This document shows positions 45,611 to 54,355 of a stretch of 64,000 nt of DNA, piece by piece. Below the pieces are notes generated by a model. It was not told where the DNA came from. It ran no database searches and saw only the letters and a program-made list of their open reading frames with translations. Within the stretch, counting starts at the first letter, position 1. Every line of letters begins with the position of its first letter. Source of the stretch: Blastococcus aggregatus (GTDB lineage Bacteria; Actinomycetota; Actinomycetes; Mycobacteriales; Geodermatophilaceae); contig NZ_OBQI01000006.1 of NCBI RefSeq assembly GCF_900221005.1, forward strand, positions 124,001-188,000, read 5' to 3'. The translations under genes were made by a program, and so were the position numbers.

Positions 45611-46867
45611 CTACCGCCCGACCTGCTCCTCCACCCGCACGGCGCGAGCGGGCTGCGCCTGGTGGGACGGGTGTTCCACCCGCAGTTCCCGGCGGCGCAG
45701 GAGGGCCGATGCCGTGAGCGCCGCCAGCCCCGCCGCGGCGAGGGCGGCGCCGACCAGCCCCGGGGCCGTGTAGCCGGCGCCCGCCGCGATCACCAGGCCG
45801 CCGAGCCAGGCGCCGAGCGCGTTCGCGGCGTTGAGCGCCGAGTGGTTCAGCGCCGCACCCAGCATCTGCGCCTCCCCGGCGACCTCCATGAGTCGCATCT
45901 GCAGGCAGACGACCAGGACCGACGCGGTGGCGCCCAGCAGGAAGACGGCGGCGACGATCGTGACGGGCGTCCGGGCGGCGAGCGGGATCAGCACCAGGAC
46001 CGCGCCGATGGCGACGTTCGCGCCCACCAGCGACCGGAACAGCGCCAGGTCGGCGAGCCGCCCGCCGACCGCCGTCCCGACGACCATGCCGGCGCCGAAG
46101 GCCAGCAGCACGAGCGGGATGGCGCCCCGGGACATCCCGGACACCTCGGTGACCAGCGGCGCGACGTAGCTGTAGACGGCGAACATCCCGCCGAACCCGA
46201 CCACGCCCACGAGCAGGGTGAGCAGCACCTGGGGACGACGCAACGCCCCCAGCTCGGTGCGCACGGTGGCCCCCCGGTCGGCCGGGGTCGCCGGCACGAC
46301 CGCGGCGACGGAGACGATCGTCAGCGCGGCGATGACCACCACCGCCCAGTACGCGCTGCGCCAGCCCAGCTGCTGTCCCAGCCACGTCGCCGCCGGCACG
46401 CCCACCACGTTGGAGACGGCGAGCCCGAGCATCACCGAGCTCACCGCGCGCCCGCGCAGGTGCGGGGCCACCAGCGAGGCGGCGACCAGCGAGGCGACGC
46501 CGAAGTACGCGCCGTGCGGCAACCCGGCCAGGAAGCGCGCGGCCAGCAGCGAGCCGTAGCCCGGGGCGAGCGCGGTCAGCGCGTTGCCCGCGATGAAGGC
46601 GACCATCAGCCCGATGAGCAGGCCCCGGCGGGGCAGCCGGGTACCCAGCGCGGCGAGGACGGGCGCGCCGACGACGACGCCCAGCGCGTACAGCGAGATC
46701 ACGTGCCCGGCGGTGGGGATGTCGATGTCGACGCCCTCGGCCACGTCGGGCAGCAGGCCCATGGTCACGAACTCGGTGGTGCCGATCGCGAACCCGCCGA
46801 GCGCGAGGGCGACGATCGCCGCGGCCACGCGCCCGGGCGAGAGCGGCGGGGAGGTCGGGTCGGTCAC
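45611..46867 (-). CDS. MFS transporter (arabinose/drug efflux type)
   Basis: A 418-residue major facilitator with 12 predicted helices. The N-terminal TM1 and loop read GFAIGTTEFVTMGLLPDVAE, a signature of the AraJ/YdhP-like sugar or drug efflux group. The TM2-TM3 loop carries LGTRLPRRGLLIGL and TM4 has ARFLAGLPHGAYFGVASL. The substrate is unknown. It ends with a short basic tail. It follows the other MFS gene on the same strand at four bases, so both are probably one transcript. Confidence 0.9.
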   Translation of the reverse strand: MTDPTSPPLSPGRVAAAIVALALGGFAIGTTEFVTMGLLPDVAEGVDIDIPTAGHVISLYALGVVVGAPVLAALGTRLPRRGLLIGLMVAFIAGNALTALAPGYGSLLAARFLAGLPHGAYFGVASLVAASLVAPHLRGRAVSSVMLGLAVSNVVGVPAATWLGQQLGWRSAYWAVVVIAALTIVSVAAVVPATPADRGATVRTELGALRRPQVLLTLLVGVVGFGGMFAVYSYVAPLVTEVSGMSRGAIPLVLLAFGAGMVVGTAVGGRLADLALFRSLVGANVAIGAVLVLIPLAARTPVTIVAAVFLLGATASVLVVCLQMRLMEVAGEAQMLGAALNHSALNAANALGAWLGGLVIAAGAGYTAPGLVGAALAAAGLAALTASALLRRRELRVEHPSHQAQPARAVRVEEQVGR

Positions 46868-46871
46868 GACA

Positions 46872-48176
46872 TCAGTGGACGGCGACCGGCTGGACGTCGT
46901 CGTCGAGCGGCAGCTGCCAGGGGCGGACGACGACGACCAGCAGGGCGATCGCCAGCGTCAGCGCCGTCACCACGACCGTGCCGATGGCCGCCGCGTCGTT
47001 CCCCAGCAGGCCGACGACCGGCGAGACCAGCGCGCCGACACCGAACTGCACGGCACCGAGCAGCGCCGCGGCCGTCCCGGCGGCGTCACCGTGGCGGGAC
47101 AGCGCCAGGGCAGGAGCGTTGGGCAGCGCCAGGCCGCAGGCGAAGAGCACCGCCCACAGGCTGAGGGCCACGCCCCACAGGCCGCCGGTGCTGGTCACGG
47201 CCAGGACGACGAGCAGGGCTCCGGCCAGCGCCCCGGCCGCCGTGCCGGCGACGAGGATCTGCGCCGGGGACCATCGGCCGAGCAGGACCGGGTTGAGCTG
47301 GGTCGCCGCGATCAGCCACACGGCGCCGGCGCCGAAGAGCAGGCCGAACTGCTGCTCGTCGAGACCGAACTGGCCCTGGTAGACGAACGCCGAGCCCGAG
47401 ACGTAGCTGAACAGCCCGGCCATCGTCAGCCCGGCGACGAGCACGAGGCCCACGTAGGCGCGGTCGCGCAGCAGCTCGCGGTAGCCCCGCAGCGTCCCGG
47501 TGACGCCGCTGGACCGGCGCCGCTCCGGCGGCAGGGTCTCCGGCAGCAGGCGCGCACCGACGACGACCATGACGACGCCGTAGACCGCCAGCAGGGCGAA
47601 GATCCCGCGCCACGAGGTGAACCGAAGCATCTCGCCGCCGATCGTCGGGGCGAGGACCGGCGCGGCGCCGAGCACCAGGAACAGGCGGGAGAGCATCCGT
47701 GCGGCGGCCCGGCCGTCGTACAGGTCGCGCACGATCGCGATCGCGATCACCGCGCCGGCCGCCGTCCCGACGCCCTGCAGCACGCGGAGCGCGCCGAGCA
47801 CGGCCAGGTTCGGCGCGATGATGACCAGCAGGGAGGCCAGCACGTGCAGCGCGGTGCCGGCCAGCAGCGGGCGCCTCCGGCCGTAGGCGTCGGACACCGG
47901 CCCCAGCACCAGCTGCCCCAGCGCGAGCCCGACGAGGGTGCCGGTCAGCGTCAGCTGGACCGCCGCCGACGTCGTCTCCAGCTCGCGGGTGATGGTGGGC
48001 AGCGCCGGCAGGTACATGTCGATGGTCAGCGGACCGATCGCCACGAACGCGCCCAGGATCAGGGCGGTCCGGGCCGCACCGGGCACCGGGACCGCCGGCG
48101 CGGTCGCGGGTGCGGGCGCCGGACGTTCGGAGAGGGTGGTCACAGGTGGCCGCAAGGACCGGCGGACGCCCCCCAT
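46872..48176 (-). CDS. Bcr/CflA family multidrug efflux MFS transporter
   Basis: A 434-residue drug/H+ antiporter-1 type exporter with 12 predicted helices. It has IGPLTIDMYLPALPTITREL in TM1, GQLVLGPVSDAYGRRRPLLA at the TM2-TM3 loop, and motif C-like VLQGVGTAAGAVIAIAIVRD. Bcr/CflA members export bicyclomycin, chloramphenicol and other compounds. The start is uncertain between the ATG at 48176 and the GTG at 48143; neither has a clear ribosome binding site. It precedes the second MFS exporter. Confidence 0.9.
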   Translation of the reverse strand: MGGVRRSLRPPVTTLSERPAPAPATAPAVPVPGAARTALILGAFVAIGPLTIDMYLPALPTITRELETTSAAVQLTLTGTLVGLALGQLVLGPVSDAYGRRRPLLAGTALHVLASLLVIIAPNLAVLGALRVLQGVGTAAGAVIAIAIVRDLYDGRAAARMLSRLFLVLGAAPVLAPTIGGEMLRFTSWRGIFALLAVYGVVMVVVGARLLPETLPPERRRSSGVTGTLRGYRELLRDRAYVGLVLVAGLTMAGLFSYVSGSAFVYQGQFGLDEQQFGLLFGAGAVWLIAATQLNPVLLGRWSPAQILVAGTAAGALAGALLVVLAVTSTGGLWGVALSLWAVLFACGLALPNAPALALSRHGDAAGTAAALLGAVQFGVGALVSPVVGLLGNDAAAIGTVVVTALTLAIALLVVVVRPWQLPLDDDVQPVAVH

Positions 48177-48215
48177 TCCGGATCGTGAGCGAATAGCGGA
48201 TTGTTCACACGGGCG

Positions 48216-49667
48216 TCACGGGCCGGGCGGCCGGGTGGGCAGCAGCGCCGCCGCGGAGCGGACACGGGCGGCCCCCGCCCACAGCCCCGCCCCGTACGCG
48301 AGGTCGTCCAGCCGCCGGGCCGCGAGGTGACGGACCGGTCCGACCTCGTGCCGGTGCGGCAACCAGGCCAGCAACCCCTCGGCGACGGCGAGCCCGAGCA
48401 GCCGGCCCCGGGCCGGCCGCGACAGCACGCCGGCGGCGACCGCCAGCGGCCAGTGGTGGCGGGTGACCGCCCGCGCCATCGCCCGGGCGGAGACGCCGGT
48501 CGCGCGCACGGTCAGCACGGTCGCCAGCCCCAGTGGCGGGCGCTCCCCCGGCCGGGCCAGCCGGCGGGACAGCCGCACCGCCCGCACGGCGAGCAGCCCG
48601 ACGGCCACCGCCCGGCCGCGCCGGCCGCCGGCCGCGGCCAGCCCCACGGCGGCCGCCACGTCCGGGGCGACGACGAGGGGGGACACGAGGCCGTCGTGCC
48701 GGGCGGCGAGCAGCGCGGCCCCGGTGCCGTAGAACGCCCGGCGGCGCAGCCACTCCGCCGTCCCGGTGGGGTGCTCGTGCGCCACCTCGGCGGCCGGGTC
48801 GTAGCGCACCCGCCAGCCCGCCGCAGTCAGCCGCCACACCAGGTCGACGTCCTCCGCCACCCGCATCGTCTCGTCGAAGCCGGCGCCGGCGAGCGCCGCG
48901 GTCCGGCCCAGCAGCGCCGCGCTCGGCACGTACGAGACCGCCGTCAGCGGGCGCACGGGCGCGGCCTGCCGTCCCATGTCCAGCGCGCCGTCGACCGCCT
49001 CGTAGCCGGACAGCCACCCCTCGCCGGACAGCGCGACGATGCGCGGCGCGACCAGCGCGAGCCGGGGGTCGGCCAGGTGCGGCAGCAGCGCAGCCAACCA
49101 CCCCGGGCGCGGCACGCAGTCGGAGTCCAGGAACGCGACGAACGGCGTCCGCACCGCCCGCAGCCCGGCGTTGCGCGCTGCCGCCGGTCCGCGTGCGGTC
49201 CCGTGCCGGACGACGACGACGGCGTCGTCGGTCCGCACCGGGGCCGCCGACCCGTCGTCCACCACCACGACGGGCAGCCCCGCGGTGGCCGGATCGCTCC
49301 GCAGCGCGGCGAGCAGCCGGGCCAGCCCGACCGGCCGGTCCTTCACCGGGATCACGACGGTCACGTCGCGGGCACGGGTCGCAGGAGCGTCGGCCGCGGG
49401 GGCGAGGTCGGGATGCGCGAGCCCGGCGTCCAGCAGGCGGGCGGCGAGGGCCGCCGTGGCGCCGTCCCGGACGACGAGCCGGTCGCCGGCCAGCAGCGTC
49501 CGGGCCCGCGGGGCCAGCCGCAGCAGCCGGAGCGGCGCGCCGCCGAGCAACGTCGTCCCGCCGTCGCGCCGCCGCACCCGCGGGTCCAGGCGGACGGCGA
49601 AGCCGTCGGGCAGCCGCAGCTCCGGAGCCGCGGGGAGAGCCGCGGGAGCCGCCGCCGATCCGGTCAC
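48216..49667 (-). CDS. mftF: mycofactocin glycosyltransferase
   Basis: A 483-residue GT2 glycosyltransferase. The MftF-specific N-terminus is clear (LPDGFAVRLDPRVRRRDGGT, then LLGGAPLRLLRLAP). The GT2 domain follows: VTVVIPVKDRPVGLARLLAA, VVVDDGSA, ARNAGLRAVRTPFVAFLDSD (DxD-like CVPRPG) and AEDVDLVWRLTAAGWRVRYD. MftF adds glucose units to premycofactocin. It lies on the same strand as mftE and mftC, but an oppositely oriented siderophore-binding protein gene separates it from them. A GTG or ATG start cannot be distinguished beyond 49667. Confidence 0.9.
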   Translation of the reverse strand: MTGSAAAPAALPAAPELRLPDGFAVRLDPRVRRRDGGTTLLGGAPLRLLRLAPRARTLLAGDRLVVRDGATAALAARLLDAGLAHPDLAPAADAPATRARDVTVVIPVKDRPVGLARLLAALRSDPATAGLPVVVVDDGSAAPVRTDDAVVVVRHGTARGPAAARNAGLRAVRTPFVAFLDSDCVPRPGWLAALLPHLADPRLALVAPRIVALSGEGWLSGYEAVDGALDMGRQAAPVRPLTAVSYVPSAALLGRTAALAGAGFDETMRVAEDVDLVWRLTAAGWRVRYDPAAEVAHEHPTGTAEWLRRRAFYGTGAALLAARHDGLVSPLVVAPDVAAAVGLAAAGGRRGRAVAVGLLAVRAVRLSRRLARPGERPPLGLATVLTVRATGVSARAMARAVTRHHWPLAVAAGVLSRPARGRLLGLAVAEGLLAWLPHRHEVGPVRHLAARRLDDLAYGAGLWAGAARVRSAAALLPTRPPGP

Positions 49668-49739
49668 CCGGGCAGTCTGCCCGGCTCGCCCGACCGATCC
49701 GGAGGACGGGCGGGTGCACCCCGCCGCGCACGGGTGTGT

Positions 49740-49758
49740 TTAGGTCAGCCTTACCTGA
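49740..49758 (+). promoter_or_regulatory. iron box (IdeR/DmdR-type operator)
   Basis: TTAGGTCAGCCTTACCTGA matches 15 of 19 positions of the IdeR consensus and is the best of the three boxes in this window. It lies 20 bases before the binding-protein ATG and also sits in the divergent upstream region of mftF. Confidence 0.75.
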
Positions 49759-49777
49759 CCTTCGAAGGAGTCCCTCC

Positions 49778-50770
49778 ATGCCCGCCCGCCCGATCCTCCG
49801 CGGTGCCGCCGTCCTGGCCGCCGCAGCTCTCGTCGTCACCGGATGCGGTTCCGACGACGACACCGACTCGTCCTCCGGCGGCGGCACCAGCTCCTCCGGC
49901 GCCTTCCCCGTCACCGTCGCCACCGCCTTCGGGGACGTCGAGATCGCCGACGAGCCGACCCGCATCGTGGCCCTGGGCTGGGGGGACGCCGAGACGGCGC
50001 TGGCCCTGGGCGTGCAGCCGGTCGGCGCCAGCGACTGGCTCGCCTTCGGCGGCGAGGGCGTCGGCCCGTGGTCCGAGGGCCGGTACGACGAGGCCCCGGA
50101 GATCATCGAGACGCTGGAGCCCAGCCTCGAGGCGATCGCCGCGCTCGAGCCCGACCTGATCCTGGACACCAAGTCCGACGGCGCGCAGGAGCGCTACGAC
50201 CTGCTGAGCCAGATCGCGCCCACCATCGGCCAGCCCGAGGGCGTCGAGGCCTACCAGACCTCCTGGGACCAGCAGCTCGAGCTGGTCGGCCAGGCTCTGG
50301 GCAGGACCGACGAGGCCGACGACCTCGCCGCCGAGGTCGCGCAGGCGTTCGAGGACGCCGCCGCCGCGCACCCGGAGTTCGAGGGCACCGAGGTCGCCGT
50401 CGCCGCCTTCACCTCCGAGGGCTTCGGCGCCTACGTGCAGGGCGACGCCCGCGTCGACTTCATGGAGGAGCTCGGCTTCGTCAACGAGGCGGAGATCCAG
50501 GACCAGGCGACGGACAACTTCTTCGTCGGCGTGAGCGAGGAGCAGGTGTCCATCCTCGACGCCGGGCTCACCGTCGCCTTCCCGATCTACGTGGAGGCGT
50601 CCGAGTTCACCTCGAACGCGCTGTGGCAGGCGCTCCCGTCGGTCCAGGACGGGCGGGTCGTGGTCCTCGAGGACCAGACGCTGGCCAGCGCCTTCTCCAT
50701 CGGCACGGCACCGGGCATCCTCTACGCGCTCGAGACGACCGTTCCGCTGTTCGCCGACGCCCTGGCCTGA
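49778..50770 (+). CDS. iron-siderophore-binding lipoprotein
   Basis: A 330-residue lipoprotein of the FepB/FhuD type. The signal sequence LRGAAVLAAAALVVTGC ends in a lipobox. The mature domain shows VEIADEPTRIVALGWGDAET, IAALEPDLILDTKSDGAQER and TAPGILYALETTVPLFADAL. It captures a ferric siderophore for an ABC importer; none is adjacent, so it may feed the 11746-14758 system. An iron box and GAAGGAG precede the ATG. Its placement inside the mycofactocin locus, on the opposite strand, is unusual. Confidence 0.92.
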   Translation: MPARPILRGAAVLAAAALVVTGCGSDDDTDSSSGGGTSSSGAFPVTVATAFGDVEIADEPTRIVALGWGDAETALALGVQPVGASDWLAFGGEGVGPWSEGRYDEAPEIIETLEPSLEAIAALEPDLILDTKSDGAQERYDLLSQIAPTIGQPEGVEAYQTSWDQQLELVGQALGRTDEADDLAAEVAQAFEDAAAAHPEFEGTEVAVAAFTSEGFGAYVQGDARVDFMEELGFVNEAEIQDQATDNFFVGVSEEQVSILDAGLTVAFPIYVEASEFTSNALWQALPSVQDGRVVVLEDQTLASAFSIGTAPGILYALETTVPLFADALA

Positions 50771-50787
50771 GCCGGACGGCCGGTCCC

Positions 50788-50818
50788 GCCGGGCGGCTCA
50801 GCTCCTGAGCCGCCCGGC
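50788..50818. terminator. bidirectional terminator hairpin
   Basis: A perfect 14-bp stem with a three-base loop (arms 50788-50801 and 50805-50818, core GCGGCTCAG) lies between the convergent binding-protein and mftE genes. It includes the mftE stop codon. Confidence 0.65.
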
Positions 50819-51493
50819 CGGGTCCACCTCCCAGCGGCGCACCGCCTCGACCAGCCGCGCGGTGATCGCCACGAGCAGCCCCGCTCCCTCCGCTGCCGAT
50901 GCCCCCGAGGGATCCCCCAGCACCCCCGTCGGGCTGACCGCCCGCACCCCGCCGGCCCGCAGTCGCGGCAGGATCTCGGCCAGCGGCGCGGTCTCCCCCG
51001 CCACCGCGTCGGCCTCGCGCACGCCGGCCGGTTCCACGTGCAACATCAGCGACGTCTCGGTGCGGCCGGCGTGCGCGTCCCCGCCGGGCACCCCACAGGG
51101 GAACCAGGCCACGTCCCGGCCCTCCGACCGCAGCAGCGGCACCGCCGCCCCCAGCGCCTCCAGGTTGCCGCCGTGGCCGTTGACCACCAGCAGCCGCGGC
51201 GCCCACCGGCAGGCCGAACGGCCGAGCTCGACCAGCACCGTCGTCAGCGCCTCGGTGCCGATCGACACCGTTCCGGGGAAGCCCTCGTGCTCACCGCTCG
51301 CGCCGTACGGCAGCGCGGGCGCCAGCAGGGCATCGGCCAGCCCGGGCAGCGCGGCCCGCGACACGGCGGCCGCGACCGTGGTGTCGGTCGCCAGCGGCAG
51401 GTGGTGGCCGTGCTGCTCGACCGAGCCCAGCGGGACGACCAGCAGCGCGGCCTCGGGGATCTGCGGCCAGACGGCACCGGCGAGCTGGGTCAC
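50798..51493 (-). CDS. mftE: mycofactocin precursor peptide peptidase MftE
   Basis: A 231-residue creatininase-family metallopeptidase. Metal and active-site motifs are [20 protein letters not shown] (Glu and His ligands), the [14 protein letters not shown] motif, and the downstream [15 protein letters not shown]. In mycofactocin biosynthesis MftE releases the modified Val-Tyr-derived unit from the MftA C-terminus. It is separated from mftC by three unrelated genes. It is convergent with the siderophore-binding protein gene, with a shared hairpin terminator. Confidence 0.92.
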   Translation of the reverse strand: MTQLAGAVWPQIPEAALLVVPLGSVEQHGHHLPLATDTTVAAAVSRAALPGLADALLAPALPYGASGEHEGFPGTVSIGTEALTTVLVELGRSACRWAPRLLVVNGHGGNLEALGAAVPLLRSEGRDVAWFPCGVPGGDAHAGRTETSLMLHVEPAGVREADAVAGETAPLAEILPRLRAGGVRAVSPTGVLGDPSGASAAEGAGLLVAITARLVEAVRRWEVDPAGRLRS

Positions 51494-51525
51494 CCGGGCA
51501 GCCTAGGGAGCACCAGACTGGCTGC

Positions 51526-51903
51526 ATGGCGAACCGGCGCTGCCCCTGCGGAACGGGCCTGCCCTACGACGACTGCTGCGGCCCCCTGCACGCCGGCACG
51601 ACCGCGGCGGCGACCGCCGAGCAGCTGATGCGGTCGCGGTACAGCGCCTTCGCCGTCGGTGACGCGCCGTACCTGCTCGCCACCTGGCATCCGACCACCC
51701 GACCTGCGGCGCTGGAGCTCGACCCCGGCACCCGCTGGCTCGGGCTGGACGTCCTGGCCACCGACGGCGGCGGGTTGCTGGCCGCGGAGGGGACCGTCGA
51801 GTTCGTCGCACACCGGATCTCCGGCGGGCAGCGCGGCGAGCAGCACGAGGTCAGCCGGTTCGTCCGCGAGGACGGCGCGTGGCGGTACCTGGACGCCGTC
51901 TGA
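51526..51903 (+). CDS. YchJ family protein (SEC-C motif)
   Basis: A 125-residue YchJ-like protein. The zinc-binding SEC-C-type motif is at the N-terminus ([23 protein letters not shown]...DCC). The NTF2-like remainder has [20 protein letters not shown] and the C-terminal [14 protein letters not shown]. The function is unknown; some members bind nucleic acid or assist protein quality control. It is divergent from mftE by 32 bases and heads a short + strand pair with the PPOX gene. It lies inside the mycofactocin locus but is not a known mft gene. Confidence 0.9.
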   Translation: MANRRCPCGTGLPYDDCCGPLHAGTTAAATAEQLMRSRYSAFAVGDAPYLLATWHPTTRPAALELDPGTRWLGLDVLATDGGGLLAAEGTVEFVAHRISGGQRGEQHEVSRFVREDGAWRYLDAV

Positions 51904-51940
51904 GGGTGTCGGAGCGTCCAGGCCGGGGAACGCCCTCCCC

Positions 51941-52420
51941 ATGAGCGCAGAGGACACCCGCAAGGTCGCCGAGCTGATCAAGGGTCAGCGGTTCGGCTTC
52001 CTCACCACGACCACCCCCGAGGGCAAGCTCACCAGCCGGCCCATGACGCTGCAGGAGGTCGAGTTCGACGGCGACCTGTGGTTCTTCGCCGAGCGCGGCT
52101 CCCACCCGGTGCAGCACATCCAGGTCGCGCCCCAGGTCAACGTGGGCGTCGGCTCCGGTGGCACCTGGGTCTCGCTGACCGGGCACGCCCGCGTCGTCGA
52201 GGACGTCGCCAAGAAGAAGGAGCTGTGGAACGGCGCCGTCGAGGCCTGGTTCCCGCAGGGCCCGGAGGACCCCTCGGTCGTCCTGCTGAAGGTCGAGGGC
52301 GACTCCGCCGAGTACTGGGACAGCCCCGGCGGCCGGCTCGCCACCGCCTTCAGCTTCGTCAAGGCCAAGGCGACCGGCGAGCGGATCCAGGGCGGCGAGA
52401 ACGAGAAGGTCGAGCTCTGA
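51941..52420 (+). CDS. PNPOx-fold general stress protein (FMN-binding, GSP26-like)
   Basis: A 159-residue split-barrel protein of the pyridoxamine 5'-phosphate oxidase-like general stress family. Landmarks are LIKGQRFGFLTTTTPEGKLT, then DLWFFAERGSHPVQHIQVAP and VSLTGHARVVEDVAKKKELW. The family binds FMN or related flavins and sometimes F420 or heme; no catalytic residues can be assigned. The ATG at 51941 gives the normal length. It shares a transcript with the YchJ gene. Confidence 0.88.
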   Translation: MSAEDTRKVAELIKGQRFGFLTTTTPEGKLTSRPMTLQEVEFDGDLWFFAERGSHPVQHIQVAPQVNVGVGSGGTWVSLTGHARVVEDVAKKKELWNGAVEAWFPQGPEDPSVVLLKVEGDSAEYWDSPGGRLATAFSFVKAKATGERIQGGENEKVEL

Positions 52421-52433
52421 CCCGACTGCTCGG

Positions 52434-54269
52434 CTAGCTCCGCACGGGCATGCCGGCGGCGAGGGCGGCGCCCGCGCGGTCGGCGGGCTCGGGCCGGGCG
52501 AACAGGTAGCCCTGCGCGGAGCCGCAGTCCAGGTCGGCGAGCGCCTGCCGCTGGCCCTCGGTCTCGACGCCCTCCGCGACGATGTCCAGCCCCAGCGTGT
52601 GGGCCAGCTCGACGATCGAGGTGATCAGGGTGACCGCCGAGCGGCCGCGCGGCAGGTCCATGACGAAGCTGCGGTCGATCTTGATGATGTCCGCCGGCAG
52701 GTGCCGGAGGTAGGACAGCCCCGAGAAGCCGGTGCCGAAGTCGTCGATCGCGATGCGGACGCCCAGGGCCCGCAGCGACTGGAGCTGGGCGACGACGGCG
52801 TCGCCGTCCTCGACGAGCACGCCCTCGGTCACCTCCAGCGTGAGCTGGTCCGCGGGGAAGCCGGTCTCGGCCAGCGCCGCGACGACGAGGGCGGTCACGT
52901 CGCTGCCGTCGTGGAACTGCCGGGGGGAGAGGTTCACCGCCATGCGCAGAGGCGCGCCGGTCTCCGCCGTCCAGGTGGCGCCCTGGCGGAGCGCTTCGCG
53001 CAGCACCCAGCTGCCGATGCCGGCGATCGCGCCGGTCTCCTCGGCCAGCGGGATGAACTCGACCGGCGGGATGAGGCCGCGCGTCGGGTGGTTCCAGCGG
53101 ACGAGGGCCTCGAAGCCGGTGGTGCGGCCGTCCGCGAGGCGGACGGTGGGCTGGTAGTGGACCTCCAGCTGACCGGCGTCGGCCGCCGCGGCGAGATCCT
53201 GGGCCAGGCCCGCCCGGCGACGGGCGGCCTCGGCCATGCCGTCGGCGTAGACGACCAGCCGGTTCTTGCCCTGCGCCTTCGCGAGGTACATCGCCAGGTC
53301 CGCGTTGCGGAGCAGGGCGCCGGCCGTCCGGTCGGTCGGGTCGGTGGAGGCGGCAACGCCGACGCTGCAGTGCACGGTGAGCGGGCCGTCGTCCAGCGGC
53401 ACGGGGACGGACACGGCGACCAGCGCCCTCTCGGCCACGGCGCGGGCGACGTCCGGGCCGCCGTCCACGACGACGGCGAACTCGTCCCCGCCGATGCGCG
53501 CGACGACGTCTCCGGGGCGGACGCAACCGCGCAGGCGCTCGGACAGCACGAGCAGCAACTCGTCGCCGACGGCGTGCCCGCGGCCGTCGTTGACCACCTT
53601 GAAGTCGTCGATGTCGATGAGGAGCAGGGAGACCGCGCCGCCGCGGGCGAGCAGGCGGTGGGTGACCTCCTCGAGCAGCGTGCGGTTGGCCAGGCCGGTC
53701 AGCGGGTCGCTGAGCACCTGGTCCTCGTGGAGCCGCCACGAGGAGAGGTGCGCCAGGCTCGCGGCCAGCACGAACGCCGCGTGGACACCGGCCCACATCC
53801 AGGGGTTGCCCTGCCCGCCGTGCCCGAAGACCGCGTGGGGGTACAGCGTGCCGACCACCCCGTGGTGGGCGGCCACGACCACGACGGCGATGCCGAAGGG
53901 CACCCAGTCCTGATACAGCGAGACGATGCCGATCATCACGAAGAACACGAAGTGCGCCTCGGTGACCCCGCCCCACAGGTGCACCAGCGCGACCGAGGCG
54001 GCCATCAGGCTGCACGTCGTCGCGCCCGCCCGGACCACCCGGCTCAGCCCCGGCGCGACCGCGAGAGCGAGCGGGCCGGCGACGGCGGCCAGGACGGCGA
54101 CCGCGGCGGGCTGCCCGTACCCCCACGCCCAGGCGAGGACCACGAGCCCGACGGCGCACCCGGCCGCGAGGCGGACGATCGCGCTGTGGCGGCGCTGCCA
54201 CACCGCCTCGGGCAGCCGGCGGCCCGAGGGAAGCAGCCGCTCAGCCCGCGTGCGGAGGTCGAGGATCAC
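52434..54269 (-). CDS. membrane-bound GGDEF-EAL protein
   Basis: A 611-residue protein. It has N-terminal membrane helices (about residues 35-175) resembling a MASE-type sensor, a GGDEF domain with an intact GGDEF motif (RIGGDEFAVVVDGG) and DPLTGLANRTLLEE, then an EAL domain (EALVRWNHPTRGLI, ESTVE-like LEVTEGVLVEDGD, IAIDDFGTGFSGLSYL, DIIKIDRSFV, DIVAEGVET). Both cyclic-di-GMP synthesis and breakdown motifs look intact. The start is uncertain: the GTG at 54269 has GGACGAG, and the TTG at 54329 is longer. It lies between mftE and mftC on their strand. Confidence 0.92.
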   Translation of the reverse strand: MILDLRTRAERLLPSGRRLPEAVWQRRHSAIVRLAAGCAVGLVVLAWAWGYGQPAAVAVLAAVAGPLALAVAPGLSRVVRAGATTCSLMAASVALVHLWGGVTEAHFVFFVMIGIVSLYQDWVPFGIAVVVVAAHHGVVGTLYPHAVFGHGGQGNPWMWAGVHAAFVLAASLAHLSSWRLHEDQVLSDPLTGLANRTLLEEVTHRLLARGGAVSLLLIDIDDFKVVNDGRGHAVGDELLLVLSERLRGCVRPGDVVARIGGDEFAVVVDGGPDVARAVAERALVAVSVPVPLDDGPLTVHCSVGVAASTDPTDRTAGALLRNADLAMYLAKAQGKNRLVVYADGMAEAARRRAGLAQDLAAAADAGQLEVHYQPTVRLADGRTTGFEALVRWNHPTRGLIPPVEFIPLAEETGAIAGIGSWVLREALRQGATWTAETGAPLRMAVNLSPRQFHDGSDVTALVVAALAETGFPADQLTLEVTEGVLVEDGDAVVAQLQSLRALGVRIAIDDFGTGFSGLSYLRHLPADIIKIDRSFVMDLPRGRSAVTLITSIVELAHTLGLDIVAEGVETEGQRQALADLDCGSAQGYLFARPEPADRAGAALAAGMPVRS

Positions 54270-54355
54270 CTCGTCCTGATCGGCGCGGACGATCCTGTTC
54301 CGCAGTCCACCGGCCGCCCCTCCCCCCAAGGGGGTGGGTCAGCCGGTGGAGCGTT

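Noticed and set aside
48201..50159. A long + strand frame spanning mftF and the start of the lipoprotein gene
   Set aside because: It is Arg/Gln/Pro/Gly noise; the true + strand gene begins at 49778 with a lipoprotein signal.
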